Positions 1-9,020 of a stretch of 19,352 nt of DNA are shown here, in pieces. The stretch covers positions 1 through 19,352 of the forward strand of contig CAKOYL010000016.1 in the NCBI GenBank assembly GCA_934130705.1. The letters run 5' to 3'. This DNA comes from an uncultured Clostridia bacterium (GTDB taxonomy: Bacteria > Bacillota_A > Clostridia > TANB77 > CAG-508). The first letter of the stretch is position 1, and every line of letters starts with the position of its first letter. Position numbers and translations under genes: made by a program. The notes under the pieces are model-generated. The model did not search any database. It was not told where the DNA came from and worked only from the letters and a program-made list of their open reading frames with translations.

Positions 1-2233
1 CTTTTATACAGTGTTGATATATGCTCTCTTTTTCCTGTGTTTGTTGATATTTATCATACCTTTCATCTTCATTTTCTTCTAACATTTTTCCAGTTAAATA
101 TGATGTCTTTTCTTCTAGTATTGAATAATCTCCTGTAAACTCTATATATTCACATGTCAAATATACTAACCATAATAAATCATCTGAAAATTTAGTTCTT
201 ATTCCTCTTTGTATTTCTTCATGCCACCAGTGTTCTACATCTCCTTCTGTAAATTGATGTTCACTGTGTTTTAATATTTGTTTTTTTAACAAATTTGGAT
301 TTATATATTTCAGTGCTAAAGTGTCTTGTAATTGATCTCTAAATCCATATGCACCGCCTGATTGATAAAAACCTGTTTTTCCTATTAGTCTACTTTGTAA
401 TGTTTGGTATATTATCCAACCATTTAACATAATGTTCAGAGATTCTAGAGGCGTTTTTACTTCTACCCTTCCTAATGTTTCTTTCCAGTAATTTTTTACA
501 CTTTCTAACTCTTGCTTACAGTTTTGAATTTTGCTATATTTATATGCCATATTTTTACTTTCTATTAGGCTTTCTTCTGCTCCTAATGTGAATACTATTT
601 CTTTTTCTGATAAACTATCTATATCTACTTCTATTTCATAAGCTATACATGCATCTTTTCCTAAACAATTTTCATTATTTAGACTGGTCATTTTTAGACT
701 ATCTGGATTTGATATGTTTCCATTTCCAATAAAAAAGTTTTTGTCTCCTGTATAACTTAGTATTTTTTCACTGTTTGAAACATATATAATATCTTTTGGA
801 AAATCATTATTGTATAAATTTTGTGCACATATTATATTATTATTTATATCATATTTTAAATTTATATATCCATTTGTTTTTATTTCATCTTCCCCTAATA
901 CCGGCTTCATATAATAAATTATTTTTAATTTCTTTCTGTTTAAAGTTGTATTTTTCAATCTTAAAATTTCGACTTTTACTCCATCTTCTTTAGGAACAAA
1001 TATTTCTAATTCCTGTTCTAGTCCATCACTTTTATGAATATATTTAGAATATCCAAATCCATAAACTACATTATAATTTTTATCGTCTGGCATAGGGTTT
1101 AGTCCAAGTGACCAAGCCTTTTTTGTTTCGTTATCTTTTATATATATTATTTCTGATGGTATATCATATGTTGCTTGATTTTGCCATGATGTTACTCTGT
1201 TTAATCTACTGTTTTTGTGCCAACTATAACCTCCCATACTTTCTGTTACTAGTGTTCCAAATTTTTCATTGGCCATTATATTTGACCATACTGTTGGTAA
1301 TCTTTTTTCTGAATTAACTTTTATTAAATATTCTTTTCCATCTTCTGAAAAAGCTCCATATTCATTGTAATATTTTAATTTTTGTATATCTTGCAATATA
1401 TCAATATCTTCATTATTAGGTATTTCTATTGTATTATTTATTATTTCATTTCCTACTTCTTTATATTTTTCTAAATAATTTTCTTCTAATTCTTTTATTG
1501 CATTTTTTATACCACCTTTACTTGCGTCAATTACTATATTAGCAACGAAGTTTAACAAATTGTAATCTTGCTTACTTATTTCGTTTTTTGATATTTCAAA
1601 AATTCCACCTCTACTATTCTTTAAATAAGACATTTGACTATTTAGTACTAAGTTTTCTATTTCTTCTCTTACATAATTTTCATAACTGTGTTTTTCTTCA
1701 TCTAATATTATTAATTCTGTTTCTAAATTTCTAGTTCTAAAGAATTCATATGCTTTTAGTACTTCTTGTATAACATAAGAGTCATTGCTGTCTTTAATTT
1801 TTATAAGAATTATTGGTAATTCTCCTGATATTCCATATTTCCAGAGTTCTGATTGTTCATATTTTTGTTTTGGAATTTTTTCTAAAATTTCTTTTTTAGT
1901 TGGATTATAAAAAATAATATATGACATCATTTTTTGATAATCTTGAATTTGATTTCCTTTTATTCTTAAGTATCTGTTTTGTGCTTCGTTTTTAGCCCTA
2001 GATAATTCAAAAGCTTTTTTAATATTTTCTGTAATTTGATATTTTTTAACATTTTCTATAACTCTCTGCTTTTCTTCTCCAACCGAAATTATTAAGCTTA
2101 TAGTTTCTGTTTGCTTTGGTTTTATTTTTATTGTTTTTTTCATTGCTACTATTGGTTCCGTTACTAAGCCTATTCTCTTAGAAAGTGGTTTTGAGTTTTT
2201 TATTTTTTCTGGTATTCCTACATTTCCTCTTCC
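1..2233 (-). CDS. 3' continuation of the cyclic beta-1,2-glucan synthase-like gene: GH94 phosphorylase part (frame-shifted, partial)
   Basis: I translated the minus strand here by hand; it is open without a stop from about 2233 to the window edge, about 744 residues. It is the direct continuation of the upstream reading frame, one base out of phase. The first part is the carbohydrate-binding/GH94 beta-sandwich (LWKYGISGELPI near 1845-1810, NEYGAFSEDGKEY near 1360-1325, PTVWSNIMANEKFGT near 1290-1250). The GH94 hallmarks follow: FYQSGGAYGFRDQLQD (about 370-318) and QFTEGDVEHWWHEE with SDDLLWL (about 255-165). The GH94 catalytic acid motif (usually GDWNDGM) should lie further downstream and is outside the window, as is the stop codon. 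Function by family: phosphorolytic trimming or chain-length control of beta-glucan made by the GT84 part. No convincing independent start exists, so I read it as the severed end of one gene. Confidence 0.9.
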
Positions 2234-5200
2234 GTATGAACTTTTCTTTGTCTATTTCATACTCTAAATCCCCAATTACTTCACCATTTGTAGATAAGTT
2301 TACTCCTAAAAATAATTCTTGTTGATTTTGCTCTCTTTTCCTTCTTTTTATTATTAAACTATTTGTCTCTTCATCTATACTATATATTAAAAATAAATTG
2401 TTAAATGCTGGGTGTGCATAGTCTTGATCTTTTTTAGAAATAACTGGTTCAAAATATGATGTTATTTCTAGTATTTCTTCTTCATTTCCTAAATTTTCTA
2501 ATGTTACAGTTCTGATTTCAACTGGTTCTTCTGGTGCTATTATTGTTTCTATTTTCGTTTTTATATTATCACTTATTATTTCTTGTTTTATCTTATCCGG
2601 TGTAAACATAATTTGATATTTACCTACTTTTGAAAATTCTTTATTATAATGTGAACTCCATATTTTTTTACTTTTTATATTTTTTATATCAAAAAATATT
2701 CCTTGTGGATAGTCTTCTGTTCTTTTGAATCTATTTATATAAAAATCTTTATATTTGCTTATTCCCTCACCATATTGATTAATAGCTATAGAGTAATTTT
2801 CATTTGAAATAACATTTCCTCTAATTATTTTATTATCTATTTTTTTATAAACCGCTTCACTATAATCTTCATAATCCTTGTATTTTAATTTTTCTATTTT
2901 TTCCTTATTTTCTTTAGTTATTATTGCACTTTCTGGCATTCTTTCTTGTAATAATATATTAATTGATGCTATTTCTGGGTTTTTCATAAATCTTTTTTGT
3001 AATACGTTATTATTAAATAAATTGTTAATTGAGAGTAATATCAATCCCTGATGATGAGCCATATACGTTTTTACTATACTCGCTTTTTTCCCTTTTTCTA
3101 CTCTTTCTGGTGTAAAATCTATAGATTCATAAAATCCATATTTACCGTTCATTTGATACTTTTCTAGCCTTTTTAAATTCTCATAAACTTCTTTTGGAAA
3201 ATCGGTTATTGCTAATATACTTCCATATGATGAAACAACCATTTCATCTGCTAATCCTCTTTTTAGTCCTAACCAAGGAATTCCAAAAGCCTTATATTGA
3301 TAATTAGATTGGAAATCTTTTAAGTTAAATGCCGCTTCTGATATTCCCCATGGTATTTGTAATTTTTTAGCATATTCCATTTGACTTTTTACCATAAATT
3401 TGCATGATTCATCTAACAAACTTCCATTGTATTTTGGAATATTAATATTTGGCATTAAATATTCAAATGAAGTTCCAGACCATGAAATTAGCCCCTTATA
3501 TTTTCCTAATGTTGTAAGTGTTCTGCTTAATGAATTCCAATGTTTAACTGGTACATCTTTTTTTGCAATAGACACTAAACTTGCTTGTCTTGCTTCAGAA
3601 GCAAGTAAATCATAATAAGAATCTGTCAGTTTATTTTCTTCTATATTAAATCCAATTGAAAAAATTCGATTTTCTTTACAATATAAACAAGAAAAATCTG
3701 TATTATTTATAATTTTTTCTATAATCTCTACTAAGATTTCTGATTCTTCCATTTTTATTTCTTGTAACCACTGTTTTACAACATATAAATATCCTGTAAA
3801 ATTGCCACTATCAACAGTTGATACATATCGTGGATACAATGGTTGCTTTGTTTCTATGTTATACCAATTATATAAATGCCCATTCCATTTTTCTAATTCA
3901 TCTATTGTATAAATTATATTTTTAACTTTTTCTAATGCTTCACTTTTTTTTATAAAACCTAAATCTGAGGCCGATATTACCGCTAATAAGGATAAACCAA
4001 TATTAGTTGATGAGGTTCTTTTTACTATTTTTTGTTTTCTGTCTTCTTGATAATTATCTGGAATTAAGAAATTATTTTCTTTGTTTATATACTTTTCAAA
4101 GAAACCCCATGTTTTTCTTGCTATTTCTAGTATATATGTTTGTTCAATTTTAGTTAGTTTTTCTAATTTAGGAAGTTCTTCTTTTTCCTTACTTATATAA
4201 CACATATACAATGGAACAAATATCCATAATATTCCTAATAATAATGATAACAGTTTTAATGTTTTTATATAAATTAATATACACACTATTCCAAAAATCA
4301 CATTTATAAACATATTTTTATAATAAGAAATCACATCAGTCTTTGCTAATTTTTCAGCTTCTTCTGATGTTGTCCATTCTAGCAAATGTTTTTTGGATAT
4401 ATTTAATCTATAAATTGTTTTTAAAATAGCTTTTATTGAAATATATGCTTTATATGGTAAACAACCTAATGTGATTATCATTCGTAAGATAATGGCTTTT
4501 ATTCCAGTAATTTGTGGCGTAAACGTTTTTTGTTTTTCTTCTCCTTCTCTTTTTCCTATTAAGTAATTTAAAATATCCAATAAAAATGGTATTAAATAAA
4601 TTACTATAATAATTGCCATAATTTTTCCAACTTTTATAGTATATACATTTTTCAGAATATATAAATATATCAAACTTATTATTATTGAAATATCAAATAA
4701 ACTTCTTCTTAAATTGTCAAAAATCTTATATTTTGATAATAGATTAAGTGGACTTTTTTGTCCTAACCATCTTACAATTTGCCAATCTCCTCGAATCCAT
4801 CTTGAAAGTCTATTCATAAAACTTGTATATTTGGTTGGGTAACCATCCATTAACATTATATCTGTTGCCAATCCACATCTTAGATATGAACCTTCTAGCA
4901 AATCATGACTTAAAACGGTATTTTCTGGTATAGCCTTTTTTAAAATTTTTGAAAATACTTGTAAATCATAAATTCCTTTTCCAGTAAAAATTCCTTCTCC
5001 AAAATTATCTTGGTATATATCAGATATTGCATTTGTATAATTATCAGTTCCACCTGCTCCCGCAAATATTTTGGTAAATATAGTCTTGTAACAGATGTCT
5101 AAATTAATACCAACTCGTGGTTGAAGAATTCCATACCCATCTACTACTATATTTTTCTCTTCATCTATAACTGGTCTATTTAAAATATGAGCCATAGCTC

Positions 5201-7103
5201 CTACTAATTCTAATGCAGAATTTAATACTAGGTCTGTATCGGCGTCAAGTGTTATAATATATTTTATTTTTCTTAATTTTTCTTGTACTTTTTCATCCTC
5301 TTTATATTTTTCTAAAGTATTTATTCTAAATTGGTTACCTTGGTTTCCTAGTATATATTCATTAAATTGATTTATTAAACCTCTTTTTCTCTCCCAACCT
5401 AAGTAGCAACCTTCTTTTTCATTCCAACTTCTTTTTCTATAAATAAAACTGAATATCGGTATATCATCATTCGCATATTTTTTATTTAATATTTCAATTT
5501 GATTTAATCCTTCTTCAATTACTTCTTCGTCGAATTCTTCTTCCTCACTATTACTTTGCGAACAATCTCCTAATAAAGCAAAATATAGATTTGGTGATTT
5601 ATTCGCTAAATAATATATTTCTAAATTTTTCATCATATCTTTTACTTTTTCTTTTGATTTTATAATTGTGGGGATTATTACAAATGTACTATTTTCTTCA
5701 TCTATTCCACTTGTAAAATCTAATTTTGGTATTAGTGTTGGCTTAACTGCCTTACTTAATACATATTGTGCTATTTGTATTACTAACTCACTAGCTGGAA
5801 TTAAAAATATCATAAAGCTCAATATTGATATTCCAATATTTTCTATTTTTAAATTTAATAAATAACTTAACAATAACGATACTAATATTGCTAAAATTGA
5901 TATTGTTATTAAGTATCTTTTTGTTTTTTTGTGTATAGATATTTGTGGACTAGATGAATATTCTAATCTTTTATATAATATATTTTTTCCTTTATCTATC
6001 AAATAATATCCAATATGACTTTTTTTATTATTTGGATTTTTATTAAAGCTTTCTTCTGATAATTCTAGGATTTTTTTAGCTATATATATTTCAGAAATCT
6101 TTGTTTTTTTACTTATTTCTTTTATTTTACTTCTATAATATTCCTTTGTTTTATAATCCATTTTACTATATACATCAGCAGGGTCTTTTTTTAATAATTC
6201 CTCTACACCATTAATTTTTTCAAATATTTCCAAAAAGTTAATTCTTTGTATTTCTTTTATACTGGTAATACTGTTTCCAATTAAAACTTTTTGATTGGCA
6301 ATGTCAAAATGTTCTTTTTTTATAACGTCAGATACTGTGGTGCCCAGCTTTTCTACTACTTCTTCTAAAATTTTCAGATAGCCATATCCCTTTTTTCCAT
6401 ATCTTTTTAAAGTATATGACATATATTCTATAAAAGGATATTTCATATCCTGAAATATTTCTTTTTCGTTTTTTATATTACTATTTTTAAACTTGGTATC
6501 TGATTTCTCTTTATTTTCAATTAGTCTTTCTGATATTTGTTCCACTTTATATTTTTGTATTTGACTACTATATATTTTTAAGCAAATATCTGTTATATTT
6601 TCTATGATTGCTATTTGTAAAAATATACCTATATTCCATATTTCGTCCATACTTAATGTTTTTTTTGTTTGATAACTTTTTAAATAGTCTTCTAAATTTT
6701 CTCTTTGTATTTTGTTTTCTGTGTATGCTACTATTTCCGTTGCTAGTACATAAATTCTTGCAAATCCCTTATATTCTCCATTTGCAATTCCTACAAAATT
6801 GATATATTTATTTATTGGCAATTCTTTTTGTATTTGCTTTACTGTTTCTTCTATTATATAAAAATTATCTAATAACCATTCACCTGCTGGATGTATACTT
6901 ATTCCTAGTTTTAAGTGTTCGTTTAGCAATTCATATACTTGTTCTATTGTTCTGAGGTTTTCTATTAAATGTGGTATTGGATATGTGTTTTTTTGTGATT
7001 TTGTTGTTATATTGTGGTTTGAAGCTATTTTTTCCAGGTGCTTTTCTAATTGTTCTTTTTCTAGCGTTGTTCCGTTTATTTTTAATATCTTATTTTCTTT
7101 CAA
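2178..7103 (-). CDS. Giant membrane glycosyltransferase, cyclic beta-1,2-glucan synthase (NdvB/ChvB-like) family: GT84 plus glycoamylase-like part
   Basis: The reading frame opens at 7151 with a weak TTG, but I prefer the TTG at 7103, which has AAGGAG ten bases upstream (7114-7119). Residues below are counted from 7151. An N-terminal helical region (1-400) is followed by two membrane helices (about 412-465). A GT84 domain (about 490-900) has LDADTD near 636, HDLLEGSYLRCG near 748 and RWIRGDWQIVRW near 783-793, and is followed by more membrane helices to about 1000. A glycoamylase-like domain (about 1030-1370) has STVDSGN near 1113, WSGTSFEYL near 1223 and AHHQG near 1364. The frame ends with an unrelated basic tail and a TAA at 2178-2180, 19 residues after a one-base shift at about 2234; the family sequence continues in the next frame. 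In known family members the protein is membrane-bound, uses UDP-glucose and makes beta-1,2-glucan; substrate here is inferred. A small perfect palindrome (TATACGTTTCGTATA, 7164-7178) lies just upstream. Confidence 0.88.
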   Translation of the reverse strand: MKENKILKINGTTLEKEQLEKHLEKIASNHNITTKSQKNTYPIPHLIENLRTIEQVYELLNEHLKLGISIHPAGEWLLDNFYIIEETVKQIQKELPINKYINFVGIANGEYKGFARIYVLATEIVAYTENKIQRENLEDYLKSYQTKKTLSMDEIWNIGIFLQIAIIENITDICLKIYSSQIQKYKVEQISERLIENKEKSDTKFKNSNIKNEKEIFQDMKYPFIEYMSYTLKRYGKKGYGYLKILEEVVEKLGTTVSDVIKKEHFDIANQKVLIGNSITSIKEIQRINFLEIFEKINGVEELLKKDPADVYSKMDYKTKEYYRSKIKEISKKTKISEIYIAKKILELSEESFNKNPNNKKSHIGYYLIDKGKNILYKRLEYSSSPQISIHKKTKRYLITISILAILVSLLLSYLLNLKIENIGISILSFMIFLIPASELVIQIAQYVLSKAVKPTLIPKLDFTSGIDEENSTFVIIPTIIKSKEKVKDMMKNLEIYYLANKSPNLYFALLGDCSQSNSEEEEFDEEVIEEGLNQIEILNKKYANDDIPIFSFIYRKRSWNEKEGCYLGWERKRGLINQFNEYILGNQGNQFRINTLEKYKEDEKVQEKLRKIKYIITLDADTDLVLNSALELVGAMAHILNRPVIDEEKNIVVDGYGILQPRVGINLDICYKTIFTKIFAGAGGTDNYTNAISDIYQDNFGEGIFTGKGIYDLQVFSKILKKAIPENTVLSHDLLEGSYLRCGLATDIMLMDGYPTKYTSFMNRLSRWIRGDWQIVRWLGQKSPLNLLSKYKIFDNLRRSLFDISIIISLIYLYILKNVYTIKVGKIMAIIIVIYLIPFLLDILNYLIGKREGEEKQKTFTPQITGIKAIILRMIITLGCLPYKAYISIKAILKTIYRLNISKKHLLEWTTSEEAEKLAKTDVISYYKNMFINVIFGIVCILIYIKTLKLLSLLLGILWIFVPLYMCYISKEKEELPKLEKLTKIEQTYILEIARKTWGFFEKYINKENNFLIPDNYQEDRKQKIVKRTSSTNIGLSLLAVISASDLGFIKKSEALEKVKNIIYTIDELEKWNGHLYNWYNIETKQPLYPRYVSTVDSGNFTGYLYVVKQWLQEIKMEESEILVEIIEKIINNTDFSCLYCKENRIFSIGFNIEENKLTDSYYDLLASEARQASLVSIAKKDVPVKHWNSLSRTLTTLGKYKGLISWSGTSFEYLMPNINIPKYNGSLLDESCKFMVKSQMEYAKKLQIPWGISEAAFNLKDFQSNYQYKAFGIPWLGLKRGLADEMVVSSYGSILAITDFPKEVYENLKRLEKYQMNGKYGFYESIDFTPERVEKGKKASIVKTYMAHHQGLILLSINNLFNNNVLQKRFMKNPEIASINILLQERMPESAIITKENKEKIEKLKYKDYEDYSEAVYKKIDNKIIRGNVISNENYSIAINQYGEGISKYKDFYINRFKRTEDYPQGIFFDIKNIKSKKIWSSHYNKEFSKVGKYQIMFTPDKIKQEIISDNIKTKIETIIAPEEPVEIRTVTLENLGNEEEILEITSYFEPVISKKDQDYAHPAFNNLFLIYSIDEETNSLIIKRRKREQNQQELFLGVNLSTNGEVIGDLEYEIDKEKFIRKRKCRNTRKNKKLKTTF

Positions 7104-7180
7104 AAAAATCCCACTCCTTGCAATAATATGTTTTACACATATTGTTTGCAAAAAGTGGAATTTTATACGTTTCGTATAGT

Positions 7181-7447
7181 TTATCTGCCAATTTTTCTAT
7201 ACTTTCTAATGTATCTTTTTACTTTTATTTCTAAATACCTGCCATTTTGATATACAACAAAGAATGATAATACTAATATTGCAAATAATATTAAGTATAA
7301 TGTATATCTAGCTACGTGGTCACCTGGAAGAAATGTTCCAGAAAGATACATTGAAATTATAGATTTTGTCATCTGTATACTGAGGAAAATTCCCACCAGC
7401 ATTTCAACTATAGCAAGGACTACCCGTTTGTTAAAAGTTCTCTTCAT
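7181..7447 (-). CDS. Small two-helix membrane protein, unknown function
   Basis: 88 residues. The ATG at 7447 has a strong ribosome binding site, AAGGAGG five bases upstream. There are two hydrophobic helices (about residues 8-32 and 46-66) and a very basic C-terminus (KVKRYIRKYRKIGR), so both ends are likely cytoplasmic. It ends about 78 bases before my preferred start of the giant glucan synthase-like gene (30 bases before the earliest possible start), so the two are probably co-transcribed and the protein may assist that membrane enzyme; this is inference from position only. I do not recognise the family. A 20-bp palindrome (7460-7479) sits immediately upstream of the ribosome binding site. 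Confidence 0.72.
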   Translation of the reverse strand: MKRTFNKRVVLAIVEMLVGIFLSIQMTKSIISMYLSGTFLPGDHVARYTLYLILFAILVLSFFVVYQNGRYLEIKVKRYIRKYRKIGR

Positions 7448-7459
7448 GTCTGCCTCCTT

Positions 7460-7479
7460 TTGACTATAACACTAGTCAA
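7460..7479. promoter_or_regulatory. 20-bp dyad, possible operator or leader hairpin
   Basis: Perfect inverted repeat TTGACTA-N6-TAGTCAA. It lies between the predicted promoter (-10 at 7500-7505, minus strand) and the ribosome binding site of the 88-aa gene, so it would be in the 5' leader. It could be a repressor site or an RNA hairpin next to the ribosome binding site. There is no T-run, so it is not a terminator. Confidence 0.4.
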
Positions 7480-7499
7480 TACAATATATATTTTTATTT

Positions 7500-7528
7500 A
7501 TTATAACATATTTTAACAAATAATACAA
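7500..7528 (-). promoter_or_regulatory. Promoter for the 88-aa protein and glucan synthase-like genes
   Basis: On the minus strand TTGTAT (7523-7528), a 17-base spacer and a perfect TATAAT (7500-7505). A TG one base before the -10 box makes it an extended -10 promoter, which offsets the poor -35 match. The transcription start would be near 7493. Confidence 0.5.
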
Positions 7529-7608
7529 TTTTTTTCACTTTTTTTCTTTTTGTTCCATAATATATAATAACCAAACATTAAGTTTGTAAATGAAAGGATG
7601 TTATTATT

Positions 7609-8073
7609 ATGGGTATGGAAGATAAAAAACCTTTTTGTCCAGTTTTAGATGTTGACGGAGTTATTGCAGGGGGTAAACAATTTGATTTAGATATAACTTT
7701 ACCTGAGGATAATAGAGACGTAATCTATGGTGTTATAAAAAATTGTTTTAAAGAACCAGTATGTGATGCAGTTGTTAAATTAACAGAAATCGTCTATAAC
7801 TGTGGTAAAGAAGAAAGAAGACCTATAGGTCACACATTTACTGATAAAGAAGGAGAATTCGTTTTCGGACCTCTTTGTCCTGATAGAAAATATGCTCTTC
7901 AAATTTGGGCAAATACTACTAAAAAAATCAAAGTATGTGCAAAATGTCATCATGAAGGTAAATGCTTAAAAGGTGACAAATGTGATAAATGCGATTGTTT
8001 TATAGAAGATAAAAAACCTTGTTTTAGAGATGAATGTTCTGAAGAATGCAAAGAAGATTGTTGTGACAAATAG
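7609..8073 (+). CDS. Cys-rich protein with a predicted carboxypeptidase-regulatory-like (Ig-type) beta domain
   Basis: 154 residues; the ATG at 7609 has AAAGG about ten bases upstream, and a TATAAT at 7563-7568 could be its -10 box. Residues about 35-105 look like a small beta-sandwich of the carboxypeptidase regulatory-like/CnaB kind: VIYGVIKN, then CDAVVKLTEI, HTFTDKEGEFVFGPL and YALQIWA. The C-terminal 45 residues are packed with Cys and charged residues (CAKCHHEGKC, CDKCDC, ECSEEC, DCC); I count 16 Cys in total. There is no signal peptide. The spacing could bind metal or form cross-links as in spore-coat-type proteins, but nothing in the sequence decides this. It has its own promoter and terminator, so it is a stand-alone gene. 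Confidence 0.75.
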   Translation: MGMEDKKPFCPVLDVDGVIAGGKQFDLDITLPEDNRDVIYGVIKNCFKEPVCDAVVKLTEIVYNCGKEERRPIGHTFTDKEGEFVFGPLCPDRKYALQIWANTTKKIKVCAKCHHEGKCLKGDKCDKCDCFIEDKKPCFRDECSEECKEDCCDK

Positions 8074-8080
8074 TTATAAA

Positions 8081-8119
8081 AAAAACCACTAAAGCTTTAA
8101 AAACTTTAGTGGTTTTTTT
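8081..8119. terminator. Bidirectional terminator between convergent genes
   Basis: The stem AAAAACCACTAAAG (8081-8094) pairs with CTTTAGTGGTTTTT (8104-8117), with T-runs in both directions. It ends the Cys-rich gene (plus) and the 46-aa gene (minus); the stop codon of the latter is at 8118-8120, directly at the hairpin edge. Confidence 0.9.
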
Positions 8120-8258
8120 ATAATACACCCATTTTTTTAGCAAATTGTTTTCCTTTTTTTATCATTTTATTTTTGTTCATCATATTTTTATCATTATACA
8201 TCATTATTATGCCAGTTGTTATTAATCCACCTATCAATAAACCTTTTGTAAATTTCAT
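8118..8258 (-). CDS. 46-aa membrane microprotein
   Basis: ATG at 8258 with AAAGGATG upstream, TAA at 8118-8120. The product begins MKFTKGLLIGGLITTGIIMM, a glycine-containing hydrophobic segment (residues 6-20), and ends with a strongly basic, Met/Lys/Asn-rich tail (KKGKQFAKKMGVL). It looks like a one-helix membrane protein with a cationic cytoplasmic tail, resembling the small YtxH-like anchored proteins of Firmicutes, but I cannot place it in a family. The good ribosome binding site and the shared terminator directly after the stop codon support it as a real gene. It lies only 23 bases downstream of the TauE/SafE-like gene and is probably the last gene of that operon. Confidence 0.7.
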   Translation of the reverse strand: MKFTKGLLIGGLITTGIIMMYNDKNMMNKNKMIKKGKQFAKKMGVL

Positions 8259-8281
8259 ATTTATCATCCTTTCTCTGCTTT

Positions 8282-8665
8282 TTACTTATTTTCTCTCAAT
8301 TTTATTTTTTTATTCTCTTTTATTATGGTATATATTTCATGTACTGCTATAATTGCTAAAAATATTCCAAAATATTTTCTTAACATTTTTACGTCTGTAT
8401 GCACAGATAGATTCGCACCTATTATTGCCCCCAATATACCAAATATTGAAATTATTGTTGCCAATTTTAAATTTATATTTTTATTTTTTATATTTACTAT
8501 TATTGCAACTATAGAAGTAGGAATAAAAAATATTAAATTTGTTGCTTGTGCTACATGTTGTTCCAAACCACAAAAAAACGTAAGTAAAAATATTAAAATT
8601 GTTCCTCCTCCCATCCCAGTCCCACTTATAGTTCCTGAAAGAATACCAATTAATATTTCAACCAT
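8282..8665 (-). CDS. Half-size TauE/SafE (TSUP) family permease, half A
   Basis: 127 residues, about half the usual length of the 250-270 residue family, with four membrane helices. The N-terminal GILSGTISGTGMGGGTILI is the glycine-rich first-repeat signature of the sulfite exporter TauE/SafE family. The ATG at 8665 has AAGGAG six to seven bases upstream. It ends with a charged tail (KENKKIKLRENK). It follows the 71-aa gene by 12 bases, and the second half-size TSUP gene lies just upstream of that. By family, TSUP proteins export small sulfur-containing or organic anions; the substrate here is unknown. The two halves probably assemble as a heterodimer equivalent to one full-length transporter (inference). 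Confidence 0.85.
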   Translation of the reverse strand: MVEILIGILSGTISGTGMGGGTILIFLLTFFCGLEQHVAQATNLIFFIPTSIVAIIVNIKNKNINLKLATIISIFGILGAIIGANLSVHTDVKMLRKYFGIFLAIIAVHEIYTIIKENKKIKLRENK

Positions 8666-8677
8666 ATATTCTCCTTT

Positions 8678-8893
8678 TTAATTATTATTTAAGTATTTCT
8701 TTAAAATTTTCTCTGCAATATTTGTAAGACATTTATCGCATTTTAACATTTGATTTATTATTTCTTGTCTTAGTTTTTCATTGTCTATATTATCTGCTAA
8801 ATCTAAAAATTTCTGAAGTTCAAATAAATATTCTTTATTCAAATTCTTCCAATTACTATTTTTTATTAATTCATAAATTTCCTTTTCTTTCAT
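8678..8893 (-). CDS. 71-aa helical soluble protein between the two TSUP halves
   Basis: Good ribosome binding site (AGGAGG six bases before the ATG at 8893). The product is charged and helical (KEKEIYELIKNSNWKNL, then a leucine-rich segment) with one CxxC (KCDKC, residues about 50-54). No membrane segment and no family that I recognise. It is tightly coupled to the downstream TSUP half A (12-base gap; the downstream ribosome binding site starts right after its stop codon). It may be a cytoplasmic partner of the transporter, but only position argues for that. Confidence 0.65.
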   Translation of the reverse strand: MKEKEIYELIKNSNWKNLNKEYLFELQKFLDLADNIDNEKLRQEIINQMLKCDKCLTNIAEKILKKYLNNN

Positions 8894-9020
8894 TAATTCC
8901 TCCTAAGATTCTGTTGTTTTTTATTTATCTTCTGCAATTTAATTATTATCCAACATTATTCGACTATTTTTTTATTTCTTTTATAAAATCGCACTTTTAG
9001 TACACGAATTATTTTATTTA

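Noticed and set aside
796..1317. Two plus-strand open frames of 65 and 69 codons
   Set aside because: They lie antisense to the GH94 coding region, which is open with conserved motifs on the minus strand; their hydrophobic content is what AT-rich antisense frames give.
2178..2250. Programmed frameshift as explanation of the split gene
   Set aside because: No slippery heptamer and no obvious stimulatory hairpin or internal ribosome binding site at the shift point; mutation or sequencing error is simpler.
8894..9020. Extra small gene between TSUP half B and the 71-aa gene
   Set aside because: The 127-bp gap is AT-rich with no start codon plus ribosome binding site; it may hold a weak promoter only.
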